DNA of 8,033 nucleotides, taken from the NCBI GenBank assembly GCA_030596365.1, contig JAUVKG010000114.1, positions 1 through 8,033 of the forward strand, given 5' to 3'. Positions 1 to 4,699 of the stretch are shown in pieces. The stretch is from Chlamydiota bacterium. GTDB lineage: Bacteria > Auribacterota > UBA3054 > B51-G9. Position 1 is the stretch's first letter; each line of letters opens with the position of its first letter. The notes under the pieces were generated by a model. That model was not told where the DNA came from. It was given only the letters and a program-made list of their open reading frames with translations, and did not search any database. A program made the position numbers and the translations under genes.

Positions 1-1
1 T

Positions 2-289
2 GCCGCCGAACTTTATTGCAAAAAAATAGAAAAATGCAGTAAAAGTTTCAGATTCAGATTACGTTATTATATGAAAAGATTTGAACATATTCTTGATAAA
101 ATTGATGATAAAACTTTGAAAAAATATAGAGATGTTCTCGAAATTAAGGTTAACGCTTATAAACCGATATCAGATGCAGATAATTCGTATCACGGACTTA
201 TTGAAGGGATGAAATCAAAAATCAAAGAACTTGACACGGCGCATCCCGAATGGAAAACAAAAGAAAAAAATGACAAAATCAAAAAATGA
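2..289 (+). CDS. Hypothetical protein, 3' part of a gene that begins outside the window
   Basis: Function not recognised. The frame is open from base 2 to the TGA at 287-289, giving 95 visible residues. The first in-frame ATG is at 71, but the sequence before it (AT-rich, no purine-rich ribosome site) gives no support for a start there. The upstream codons read as plausible protein rich in K, R, F and Y (for example KCSKSFRFRLRYYMKRF). I therefore infer that this is the C-terminus of a longer gene; a 72-residue protein starting at 71 is the alternative. The visible part is lysine-rich and hydrophilic, probably helical, with no signal peptide or membrane segment. Its last 20 bases overlap the start of the next gene, so the two are probably co-transcribed and translationally coupled. 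Confidence 0.55.
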   Translation, partial: AAELYCKKIEKCSKSFRFRLRYYMKRFEHILDKIDDKTLKKYRDVLEIKVNAYKPISDADNSYHGLIEGMKSKIKELDTAHPEWKTKEKNDKIKK

Positions 290-1139
290 AAATAAAATAA
301 GCGAGTATGAAAAAATCCTGAAGTTGGTTAACTCTTTTAATTCCTCTGAGAATCTTACTAAAAAACAAAAGGAGCAAAGAGTTAAATATTTCAACATATG
401 GAATAATCCGTCAATAAGAGGCATTACAGGCAATCCATACGATTCTCCCGCGTATTGTGAGTTTAACAGTCCCGTCCTTTCGACCGAAGAAATAGAATGT
501 ATTATACAAAGCACCGAAGATTTGGATGCGCTTTGCGAAATCGCAATGTCATTTGACTGCGGTGACGAAACAATAAGAGACATTCACGCGGCAAAAAAGA
601 TTTATGAATATATTCGGGAAAAAGCAAAAAATATTAGTGATATGAAAGAATATTTGTGGATAAACATTCATTTGGGGGAACTGCTGGCATTGCCGATTAA
701 ATTTGATAATCCTAAAAAAGCAATGCCGTATTTCCAGGAAAATTATGATTTAATTATGAATAATTCAGCAGAAAAACTGGAAATTCCTGATGCTGATTAT
801 GGCAGCCTTCGTTATTGGTCGGCTATGTGTGTAGCATTTTGTTATGAAAGTTTCGGACAACAAGAAAAAGCGGATAAAATATACAAATCTGTTACGAGGG
901 ATTTGCCGAAGGGCATAGATTTATATGCTGCATTTATTCGTATTGTTAATAAAGCCAGAAGTATTGTTTCGCCAAAGCCTGAACAACTTGAAAAAATTGC
1001 AGATCAGTTAGAAAAAGCTGTTAAAGAGACATTAAAACGCAATGGCGGCAATAAGGGGCAGGGGTTTGCAAAATTTGAAAATCAACCTAAAAATTGGCGT
1101 GAGCGTGCGAGAATATTAAGAGAACAAGAAAACAGATAA
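270..1139 (+). CDS. Hypothetical TPR-like helical protein
   Basis: A 289-residue cytoplasmic-looking protein of unknown function, with no signal peptide or membrane segment. The frame can be opened at a TTG at 231, but the ATG at 270 is preferred. It follows an A-rich stretch containing AAAAGAAA, overlaps the upstream gene by 20 bases, and begins with a normal lysine-rich N-terminus (MTKSKNENK). Residues about 104-210 look like degenerate tetratricopeptide helices: AKKIYEYIREKA near 108, PKKAMPYFQENYDL near 148, and a helix ending in FGQQEKADKIYKSV near 195-208. TPR-like folds usually bind other proteins, so a scaffold or adaptor role is possible but is only inference. The C-terminus is basic (NWRERARILREQENR). 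A 23-bp direct repeat begins on the last base of the stop codon. Confidence 0.75.
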   Translation: MTKSKNENKISEYEKILKLVNSFNSSENLTKKQKEQRVKYFNIWNNPSIRGITGNPYDSPAYCEFNSPVLSTEEIECIIQSTEDLDALCEIAMSFDCGDETIRDIHAAKKIYEYIREKAKNISDMKEYLWINIHLGELLALPIKFDNPKKAMPYFQENYDLIMNNSAEKLEIPDADYGSLRYWSAMCVAFCYESFGQQEKADKIYKSVTRDLPKGIDLYAAFIRIVNKARSIVSPKPEQLEKIADQLEKAVKETLKRNGGNKGQGFAKFENQPKNWRERARILREQENR

Positions 1140-1161
1140 AATATTAATATTTTTTAAAGCA
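1139..1161 (+). repeat. 23-bp direct repeat, copy 1
   Basis: The sequence from the last base of the hypothetical gene's stop codon to 1161 is repeated exactly at 1431-1453. Its core, AATATTAATATT, is a perfect palindrome, extended in this copy to 16 bp (1138-1153) and followed by a short T run. The two copies bracket about 270 bp. Confidence 0.85.
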
Positions 1162-1303
1162 GCAACGAAGTAACACTGTACTCATGTTCATATTTGATTT
1201 TTAATTGTTTTGTCAATAAATTTAATTAGTCGAGTGTAAGATTAAGTTTCTCTTTTCTAAATTTTCGTGATTTATCCCTCTAAAAAATCCATTAATCCAT
1301 AAA

Positions 1304-1353
1304 TACCTTGATTTTTATCCTGTCCACAATCATAATTACCTTGATTTTTATCC
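1304..1353 (+). repeat. Pair of 17-bp direct repeats
   Basis: TACCTTGATTTTTATCC occurs at 1304-1320 and again at 1337-1353, a period of 33 bp with a dissimilar 16-bp spacer. Two copies are too few for a CRISPR array, and no replication gene is nearby to suggest iterons. Confidence 0.8.
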
Positions 1354-1400
1354 CGGTTTATTTATTGCCGTTTATTGAATTGAGTTAATAATTAGTGATA

Positions 1401-1432
1401 TTTGCAGTACGATTTATTTGCAGTACGATTAA
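1401..1432 (+). repeat. 16-bp tandem duplication
   Basis: Two adjacent 16-bp units share TTTGCAGTACGATT and differ only near the last bases. This looks like a simple replication-slippage duplication. Confidence 0.8.
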
Positions 1433-1453
1433 ATATTAATATTTTTTAAAGCA
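1431..1453 (+). repeat. 23-bp direct repeat, copy 2
   Basis: An exact copy of 1139-1161. It directly follows a 16-bp tandem duplication (1401-1432), with which it shares its first two bases. The match stops at both ends, so the repeat boundary is sharp. Confidence 0.85.
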
Positions 1454-1464
1454 AAATAATTAAA

Positions 1465-1480
1465 TTAAAGTGCGCTTTAA
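1465..1480 (-). terminator. Weak candidate terminator hairpin for the flavodoxin-like gene
   Basis: TTAAAG and CTTTAA pair around a 4-base loop. On the minus strand the stem is followed by a T-rich tract, and it lies about 120 bases past the flavodoxin-like stop. The stem is only 6 bp and mostly A-T, so it could equally be chance in AT-rich DNA. Confidence 0.2.
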
Positions 1481-1590
1481 ATTTAAATTTTCTTTGGTGT
1501 TCTTATGTTTCTTATCCACGAGCGCCTTTGGCCTCGGGACAAGTTGTGGTTAAATTTGCATTTTGTGTTTAGAAGTTACCGAATACGAAC

Positions 1591-1618
1591 CACTGACTAC
1601 TGACCACGGATCACGGAT
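1591..1618 (-). repeat. RTCCGTR heptamer array at the flavodoxin-like gene 3' end (4 units)
   Basis: Four exact-period 7-bp units. In the gene sense they are ATCCGTG twice, then GTCAGTA and GTCAGTG. The array overlaps the coding end and supplies the last residues (SVIRGQ) and the TAG stop, which is the junction of units three and four. This is the same family and orientation, relative to the gene, as the arrays at 2271-2305 and 7868-7923. Confidence 0.85.
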
Positions 1619-2082
1619 TCTGCCCATTCAACAGCGTTTTTAACATTTTCTTCAGTTTTTCTTTTCAAAGGATCCCGGAAATCAATTTGACCGATAAAAT
1701 CATTTTCTCCCAAAGCGATTTTCATTTTCTCAATCGTTTTGCCTTTTCCACCTCCATGGCAGCAAAATAAAGCGATTCTTTTATTTGAAATATTGCAAGT
1801 AGAGAAAAAAGTTTTTAATGGGGGAGCCGGTCCCCATGCCCAAACGGGCGTACCGATAAAAATAATATCATAATCATCAGGATTTTTATCTAAAGGCAGT
1901 AAATCGGGTTTTTCGTTCATCATTGCCTGTTTTCCACCCCAGAAAAATTTCATAAAGCTTTTGGTTTTTATTTCCTGTTCCGGTTTTAGTTCAAGAATAT
2001 CTGCGTCAATTGTCTTGGCAATATTTTTCGCGATGAGTTTTGTATTTCCTTCAAAAGAATAAAAAATTATTAGTTTTTTCAT
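1597..2082 (-). CDS. Flavodoxin-like FMN protein
   Basis: A 161-residue single-domain flavodoxin-fold protein, probably a cytoplasmic FMN-binding electron carrier or small NAD(P)H-dependent reductase. The N-terminal beta strand and phosphate loop read LIIFYSFEGNTK (residues 4-15), matching the S/T-x-x-G-x-T loop that holds FMN phosphate. The second flavin-contact region is IIFIGTPVWAWGPAPPLKTF (about 74-93), with the aromatic residues expected near the isoalloxazine ring. A third loop, FCCHGGGKGKT, follows strand four. The length is normal for short-chain flavodoxins. The ATG at 2082 is the natural start because the motif begins at once, although the ribosome site is weak. No redox partner is nearby. 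The NFACT gene lies upstream on the same strand across 208 bp of repeats, so co-transcription is uncertain. The last few codons and the stop come from the heptamer array. The exact substrate is unknown. Confidence 0.88.
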   Translation of the reverse strand: MKKLIIFYSFEGNTKLIAKNIAKTIDADILELKPEQEIKTKSFMKFFWGGKQAMMNEKPDLLPLDKNPDDYDIIFIGTPVWAWGPAPPLKTFFSTCNISNKRIALFCCHGGGKGKTIEKMKIALGENDFIGQIDFRDPLKRKTEENVKNAVEWAESVIRGQ

Positions 2083-2154
2083 TGTGTCACTTTGTTTGGA
2101 TAAAATTAAAATCGGAGATTTAAATTTATAGCGCCTTTGGCGTTAGCGAACACC

Positions 2155-2182
2155 GGATGCCGGATACTGGATACTGGATACT
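2155..2182 (+). repeat. GGATACT heptamer array (4 units)
   Basis: Four 7-bp units in exact register: GGATGCC followed by three GGATACT. The period matches the RTCCGTR arrays but the unit sequence is different. It lies in the spacer upstream of the flavodoxin-like gene. Confidence 0.85.
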
Positions 2183-2254
2183 GTCCCGCATACGCTCCGA
2201 AACTCTCCGGGCGCTTCGCGAATACCATCTCGAGGTGCTTGCGTTCACGGGATT

Positions 2255-2268
2255 CGCGCTAAAGCGCG
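2255..2268. repeat. Palindrome CGCGCTAAAGCGCG
   Basis: A 6-bp perfect stem around a 2-base AA centre. Its core GCTAAAGC recurs in a second 14-bp palindrome at 4663-4676, so this is a repeated module and not one chance palindrome. Confidence 0.75.
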
Positions 2269-2270
2269 AC

Positions 2271-2305
2271 CACGGATCACGGACCACGGACTACGGATTA
2301 CGGAC
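2271..2305 (-). repeat. RTCCGTR heptamer array at the NFACT gene 3' end (5 units)
   Basis: Five 7-bp units in exact register. In the gene sense, all are RTCCGTR, varying only A/G at the first and last positions. The NFACT stop codon TAG (2291-2293) is a unit junction, and the terminal residues VRNP are repeat-encoded. Confidence 0.9.
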
Positions 2306-3667
2306 CCCGCCGTTCTCCCTCATCCATTTTCTTATTTCACGTTCGTTGTGCTGAATGGTGATAGTTTTTCCACCTGCAACAAAAACAGAGCCGGGTTTCA
2401 GTCCTTTTGGCTTTGTTACATGCTTTTTTAATGTGTAAGTTACATCTTCGAGACTGCCGTCACGAACTTTTGATAAATACGCGCAAATTTTAGCGGCTTC
2501 AATCAAAGTCTGTTTAGGAAACTCTTTGCCGCGCTGTGCTCTAATAACTACATGAGCACCCGGCCGATTACGTGTATGCAGCCACATATCATGTCCGTTT
2601 GCTACGCGAACAGTTAAGATATCATTATCTTTAGCGGATTTACCTGCGAGGATAGTAAAATCATCTGAGCTGATAAAATTTCTGATTTTTTCAACCGGCC
2701 CCGGCATCCGCGGGGCATGCTTTTTTGGACGCTCTTTTTGCGGGGATTTCTTTTGAGGAAGCAGTTTCTTTAAATCACTAACGTCAAAAAGATCCGATTG
2801 TAACTCGCATTTTTTGTTGATTATCTCCAACTCTGCATGTGTAATTTCAATCCTTTGGATTATTTGCTCTCGTCCGCGTTCAAGTTTTTTTGCTTTCTTA
2901 AAATATTTCGCAACATTTTCCTGAGGTTTTTTTATCGGTTCGAGCGTGATGTCGATTTCCACATTTTCTTCAGAGAAATAATCTTTGATTTTTACAGATG
3001 ACATTCCGCGTTTCAGAAGATGGTAATTTGCTTTCAGCAATTCGCCTTTCTTTTTAAATTCTTCAACGCGTTCGGTTTCTTTCAATTCTCTTTCAATTTT
3101 TTCCAATCGCTTATTTAATTTTTTCTTTTCTTTAGTAAGATAGCGCTCAACTTCATTTTTTACACTTTCATATTCCGCGATGTTCAGTTTTTCAATAAGT
3201 TCATTGGCGGGAAGAATATTTATTTCCGTTTCGCTATGGGAAATTGCTTTGGAGAAATCATAATCATTGTCTGTTCTGAAAAACTTTCCCGGATGCCATG
3301 CCACGGCGATTTTTTTGTCGGTAGTTACTACAATCGCGTTTCCTGTTCCACCAAAAAAATGAATGTCACAAGTCAAATCGTTATCAAACGAAAGCGAAAT
3401 AATGTTCCCGTTTTTTTGAATTTTTGTTAGTTTGTTTTCCTGTAATTTATGCAAAAACGGACCCAACCAATCAGCAGTTGAATATTCACGCTGCGGAGAT
3501 GCAGAAGAAAAAGTTACAGCGCGAAAATCTGAATTTGGCGCGAAATACAGATATTTCACTTCTTTGCCGTTATCGAGTCTGAAAATAATTGACATATCAG
3601 CTATATGTCCGATTTTCTGAACAGTTGCAGGCAGGAAGGAATTTATATTATCGAGAAGTTTTATCAT
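2291..3667 (-). CDS. Compact NFACT-family protein (Rqc2/RqcH/FbpA-like)
   Basis: A 458-residue member of the NFACT family. Characterised members (bacterial RqcH, eukaryotic Rqc2/NEMF) bind split 60S/50S subunits carrying peptidyl-tRNA and add C-terminal tails to stalled peptides for degradation; older annotations say fibronectin-binding protein. Residues about 1-130 form an NFACT-N-like beta-rich part. Residues about 165-290 are a charged coiled coil containing the family signature KKPQENVAKYFKKAKKLERG (246-265). Residues about 335-440 are the NFACT-R domain, with MWLHTRNRPGAHVVIR (361-376), the TLIEAAKICAYLSK helix (387-400) and KHVTKPKGLKPGSV (415-428). The protein is about 110 residues shorter than typical RqcH (about 570), and the helix-hairpin-helix part between N domain and coiled coil looks mostly missing. 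I see no clear DR motif in the N domain, so tailing activity is uncertain. The ATG at 3667 has no strong ribosome site. The last residues come from a heptamer array. Confidence 0.88.
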   Translation of the reverse strand: MIKLLDNINSFLPATVQKIGHIADMSIIFRLDNGKEVKYLYFAPNSDFRAVTFSSASPQREYSTADWLGPFLHKLQENKLTKIQKNGNIISLSFDNDLTCDIHFFGGTGNAIVVTTDKKIAVAWHPGKFFRTDNDYDFSKAISHSETEINILPANELIEKLNIAEYESVKNEVERYLTKEKKKLNKRLEKIERELKETERVEEFKKKGELLKANYHLLKRGMSSVKIKDYFSEENVEIDITLEPIKKPQENVAKYFKKAKKLERGREQIIQRIEITHAELEIINKKCELQSDLFDVSDLKKLLPQKKSPQKERPKKHAPRMPGPVEKIRNFISSDDFTILAGKSAKDNDILTVRVANGHDMWLHTRNRPGAHVVIRAQRGKEFPKQTLIEAAKICAYLSKVRDGSLEDVTYTLKKHVTKPKGLKPGSVFVAGGKTITIQHNEREIRKWMRENGGVRNP

Positions 3668-3723
3668 TATTAGTAGAAGCTGATTATTTTATTTTGTAAA
3701 AAATACCAAAATTTTATTATTGC

Positions 3724-3747
3724 CACTAAGACACTAAGGCACTAAGT
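3724..3747 (+). repeat. CACTAAG octamer array (3 units)
   Basis: Three units of CACTAAGN with an exact 8-bp period, starting at 3724, 3732 and 3740. It lies about 60 bases upstream of the NFACT start. The unit is unrelated to RTCCGTR. Confidence 0.85.
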
Positions 3748-3852
3748 TATTTTATTAGTCGAAAATCGACCTCGGTATGAACCACGCTTGATCGCGCCGG
3801 GAGCGTTACTTCGTTGTGCGGGGCGCTTACGCGAAGGTCAAAAGTCGGACAA

Positions 3853-3879
3853 ACCACTCACTACTTGACCACTCACTAC
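3853..3879 (+). repeat. Direct repeat of ACCACTCACTAC
   Basis: The 12-mer occurs at 3853-3864 and 3868-3879 with a 3-base spacer (period 15). Confidence 0.8.
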
Positions 3880-3992
3880 ATAATATTAGCATAAATTCAC
3901 AAAAAAAGTCAAGTTGTTTGCAGGTGAAAACTTCGCTAATCGGTCGTTTTGTCCCGGTATTCGCGGGGATGCAGGTCGGAATTTTTTTTGAC

Positions 3993-4046
3993 ACGATGGA
4001 CATAATGGACCCAATGGACCCAATGGACACAATGGACACGATGGAC
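3993..4046 (+). repeat. Nonamer array, unit near ACAATGGAC (6 units)
   Basis: Six exact 9-bp units that all end in ATGGAC and vary in the first three bases (ACG, ATA, CCA, CCA, ACA, ACG). Because 9 is a multiple of 3, it reads as a spurious Met-Asp repeat peptide. The last unit forms one arm of a hairpin with the opposed array that follows. Confidence 0.9.
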
Positions 4047-4049
4047 GCT

Positions 4050-4092
4050 TTCCATCCATTATTCCATCATTCCACTACTCCATCACTCCATC
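4050..4092 (+). repeat. Opposed TCCATC-type degenerate array
   Basis: About five TTCCATC/TCCACTAC-like units with an irregular 8-11 bp period. The core TCCAT is the reverse complement of the ATGGA core of the preceding nonamer array. GATGGA (4040-4045) and TCCATC (4051-4056) pair perfectly around a 5-base loop, so the two arrays together could fold as a long imperfect stem-loop. Confidence 0.7.
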
Positions 4093-4192
4093 TAAGAAAA
4101 TACTCCTAATAATTTCGGTTGCTTTGCACCCGCGCAGTAAATGAATTTTCTCTCACAAGAAAATCCTTTATTCCTGCACTCCATATCCTCCC

Positions 4193-4221
4193 TTGCGCAC
4201 GAAGGCGTGATTTAGTACAAT
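4193..4221 (+). promoter_or_regulatory. Candidate sigma70-type promoter for the DRTGG operon
   Basis: TTGCGC (4193-4198) and TACAAT (4216-4221) are separated by 17 bases, the preferred spacing. The -10 matches TATAAT at five of six positions; the -35 matches TTGACA at four of six. Transcription would start near 4228, leaving a leader of roughly 34 bases. The -35 lies in a GC-rich patch that could be repeat-derived, so this is only a candidate. Confidence 0.35.
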
Positions 4222-4251
4222 AATCTTCTACTAACGAATTATTTATTTTAT

Positions 4252-4256
4252 GAGGA
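4252..4256 (+). promoter_or_regulatory. Shine-Dalgarno GAGGA that fixes the DRTGG start
   Basis: GAGGA ends five bases before the ATG at 4262. It overlaps the earlier in-frame ATG at 4250, which has no such site, so translation should begin at 4262. This is the clearest ribosome site in the window. Confidence 0.7.
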
Positions 4257-4261
4257 AAAAA

Positions 4262-4603
4262 ATGACTATTAGAGATATTATGGAAAAATGTGACGCGGAA
4301 CTCGTTACGGGTGAGGAATTGCTTGATAGAGAAATCAAAGCGGTTTGTGCGTCTGATCTGTTAAGTGATGTACTTGCTACCGAGAAGCAGGATTTTATGT
4401 TAATTACCGGCTTGTGTACACCACAGGTTGTACGAACGGCGGAACTGATGGGCAGTCTCGGTGTAATGTATGTTCGTCATAAATATCCTTTACAAGAGGC
4501 GATTGGGATGGCAAAAGTGCATGAAGTGCCGCTTATATGCACTAAGGATGATCTTTTTGAAACATGCTGCAAGCTTGCCGGTTGCGGACTTGAGCAATTT
4601 TGA
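4262..4603 (+). CDS. DRTGG-domain regulatory protein
   Basis: A 113-residue stand-alone DRTGG-domain protein, cytoplasmic. The domain is named from a motif in the middle of phosphotransacetylases and some CBS-pyrophosphatases; its biochemical role is not settled. Here the family pattern is clear: MTIRDIMEKCDAELVTGEEL at the N-terminus, then DREIKAVCASDLLSDVLA (about 22-39), the characteristic S-DLLSDV segment, followed by alternating strand-helix segments (FMLITG, VMYVRHKY, VPLICTKDDLFE). The ATG at 4250 would add four residues (MRKK), but GAGGA five bases before 4262 and the usual family N-terminus favour 4262. Single-domain DRTGG proteins commonly occur beside HATPase and CBS proteins, often in [FeFe]-hydrogenase clusters of anaerobes. 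The next gene is exactly such a CBS/HATPase protein, across a 96-bp spacer containing repeats. I infer a two-protein sensory or regulatory unit; the ligand is unknown. Confidence 0.85.
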   Translation: MTIRDIMEKCDAELVTGEELLDREIKAVCASDLLSDVLATEKQDFMLITGLCTPQVVRTAELMGSLGVMYVRHKYPLQEAIGMAKVHEVPLICTKDDLFETCCKLAGCGLEQF

Positions 4604-4629
4604 TTATATGCTACTCAAAAATAATTAAT

Positions 4630-4661
4630 AATCCGGTAATCCAATAATCCAATAATCCAAG
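4630..4661 (+). repeat. AATCCAAT octamer array (4 units) inside the operon
   Basis: Four exact 8-bp units (AATCCGGT, AATCCAAT twice, AATCCAAG) starting 26 bases after the DRTGG stop. Together with the palindrome at 4663-4676, the array takes up about half of the spacer before the CBS/HATPase gene. Confidence 0.88.
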
Positions 4662-4662
4662 A

Positions 4663-4676
4663 CACGCTAAAGCGTG
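4663..4676. repeat. Palindrome CACGCTAAAGCGTG
   Basis: A 6-bp stem around an AA centre, sharing the core GCTAAAGC with 2255-2268. The one differing base pair on each arm is changed in a compensated way (CACGCT/AGCGTG against CGCGCT/AGCGCG), which keeps pairing and suggests a conserved hairpin module. It lies 23 bases before the CBS/HATPase ATG. Confidence 0.75.
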
Positions 4677-4699
4677 GACTCCAACAATCTAATTACCCT

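Larger units (their letters stand above)
1140..1596. other. AT-rich spacer with direct repeats, no gene seen
   Basis: These 457 bases separate the convergent hypothetical gene and flavodoxin-like gene. I see no convincing coding frame and no tRNA. The spacer holds a 23-bp direct repeat, a 17-bp direct repeat, a 16-bp tandem duplication, a weak hairpin, a copy of AGCGCCTTTGGC, and at its right end the start of a heptamer array. The first part is close to pure A/T; GC-rich material appears only after about 1515. Confidence 0.7.
2130..2306 (-). repeat. Composite intergenic repeat element between flavodoxin-like and NFACT genes
   Basis: A compact GC-rich block in AT-rich surroundings, built of several modules. 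On the plus strand these are: CGCCTTTGGCG hairpin (2132-2142); a GGATACT heptamer array (2155-2182); CCGAAACTCTCCGGG (2197-2211), whose reverse complement recurs after recG; GCGCTTCGCG (2211-2220); the palindrome CGCGCTAAAGCGCG (2255-2268); and a YACGGAY heptamer array (2271-2305) entering the NFACT gene. AGCGCCTTTGGC (2130-2141) also occurs at 1521-1532, downstream of the flavodoxin-like gene. The element resembles REP-type dispersed intergenic repeats, but no REP transposase is visible in the window. Confidence 0.7.
3668..4261. other. Divergent spacer rich in short tandem repeats
   Basis: These 594 bases separate the diverging NFACT and DRTGG genes and must hold their promoters. I see no real gene. 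Frames that open here (for example 3816-4109 plus and 3827-4039 minus) mostly translate repeats. From left to right: an AT-rich stretch next to NFACT, an octamer array (3724-3747), a GC-rich patch with inverted GCGCC/GGCGC segments (about 3793-3839), a duplicated 12-mer (3853-3879), a nonamer array running into an opposed TCCAT-type array (3993-4092), and an AT-rich leader with a possible promoter. Confidence 0.7.

Noticed and set aside
231..269. TTG start for the TPR-like gene, adding 13 residues
   Set aside because: The ATG at 270 is a better codon, follows a purine-rich stretch, and gives a tighter overlap with the upstream gene.
71..289. Independent 72-residue gene starting at the ATG at 71
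   Set aside because: The same frame is open to the window edge and no ribosome site precedes 71. The visible part is more likely the C-terminus of a longer gene.
1304..1432. CRISPR array or plasmid-type iterons
   Set aside because: Only two copies of each repeat, unequal spacing, no cas or rep gene, and the repeats are simple AT-rich duplications.
1140..1596. tRNA or small RNA gene in the long spacer
   Set aside because: No T-loop GTTCRA consensus with paired arms and no cloverleaf could be found by eye.
2157..2354. Plus-strand frame containing TTDYGLRT-like residues
   Set aside because: It is read through the heptamer arrays and then antisense to the 3' end of the NFACT gene. Seven codons per 21 bases of heptamers gives a false peptide repeat.
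3993..4092. Rho-independent terminator or attenuator for the DRTGG operon
   Set aside because: The hairpin stem at the apex is short, no T run follows it, and it lies well upstream of the candidate promoter.
3816..4109. Plus-strand frame with a Met-Asp repeat peptide
   Set aside because: It is the translation of the 9-bp tandem array; there is no start signal or non-repeat core resembling a protein.
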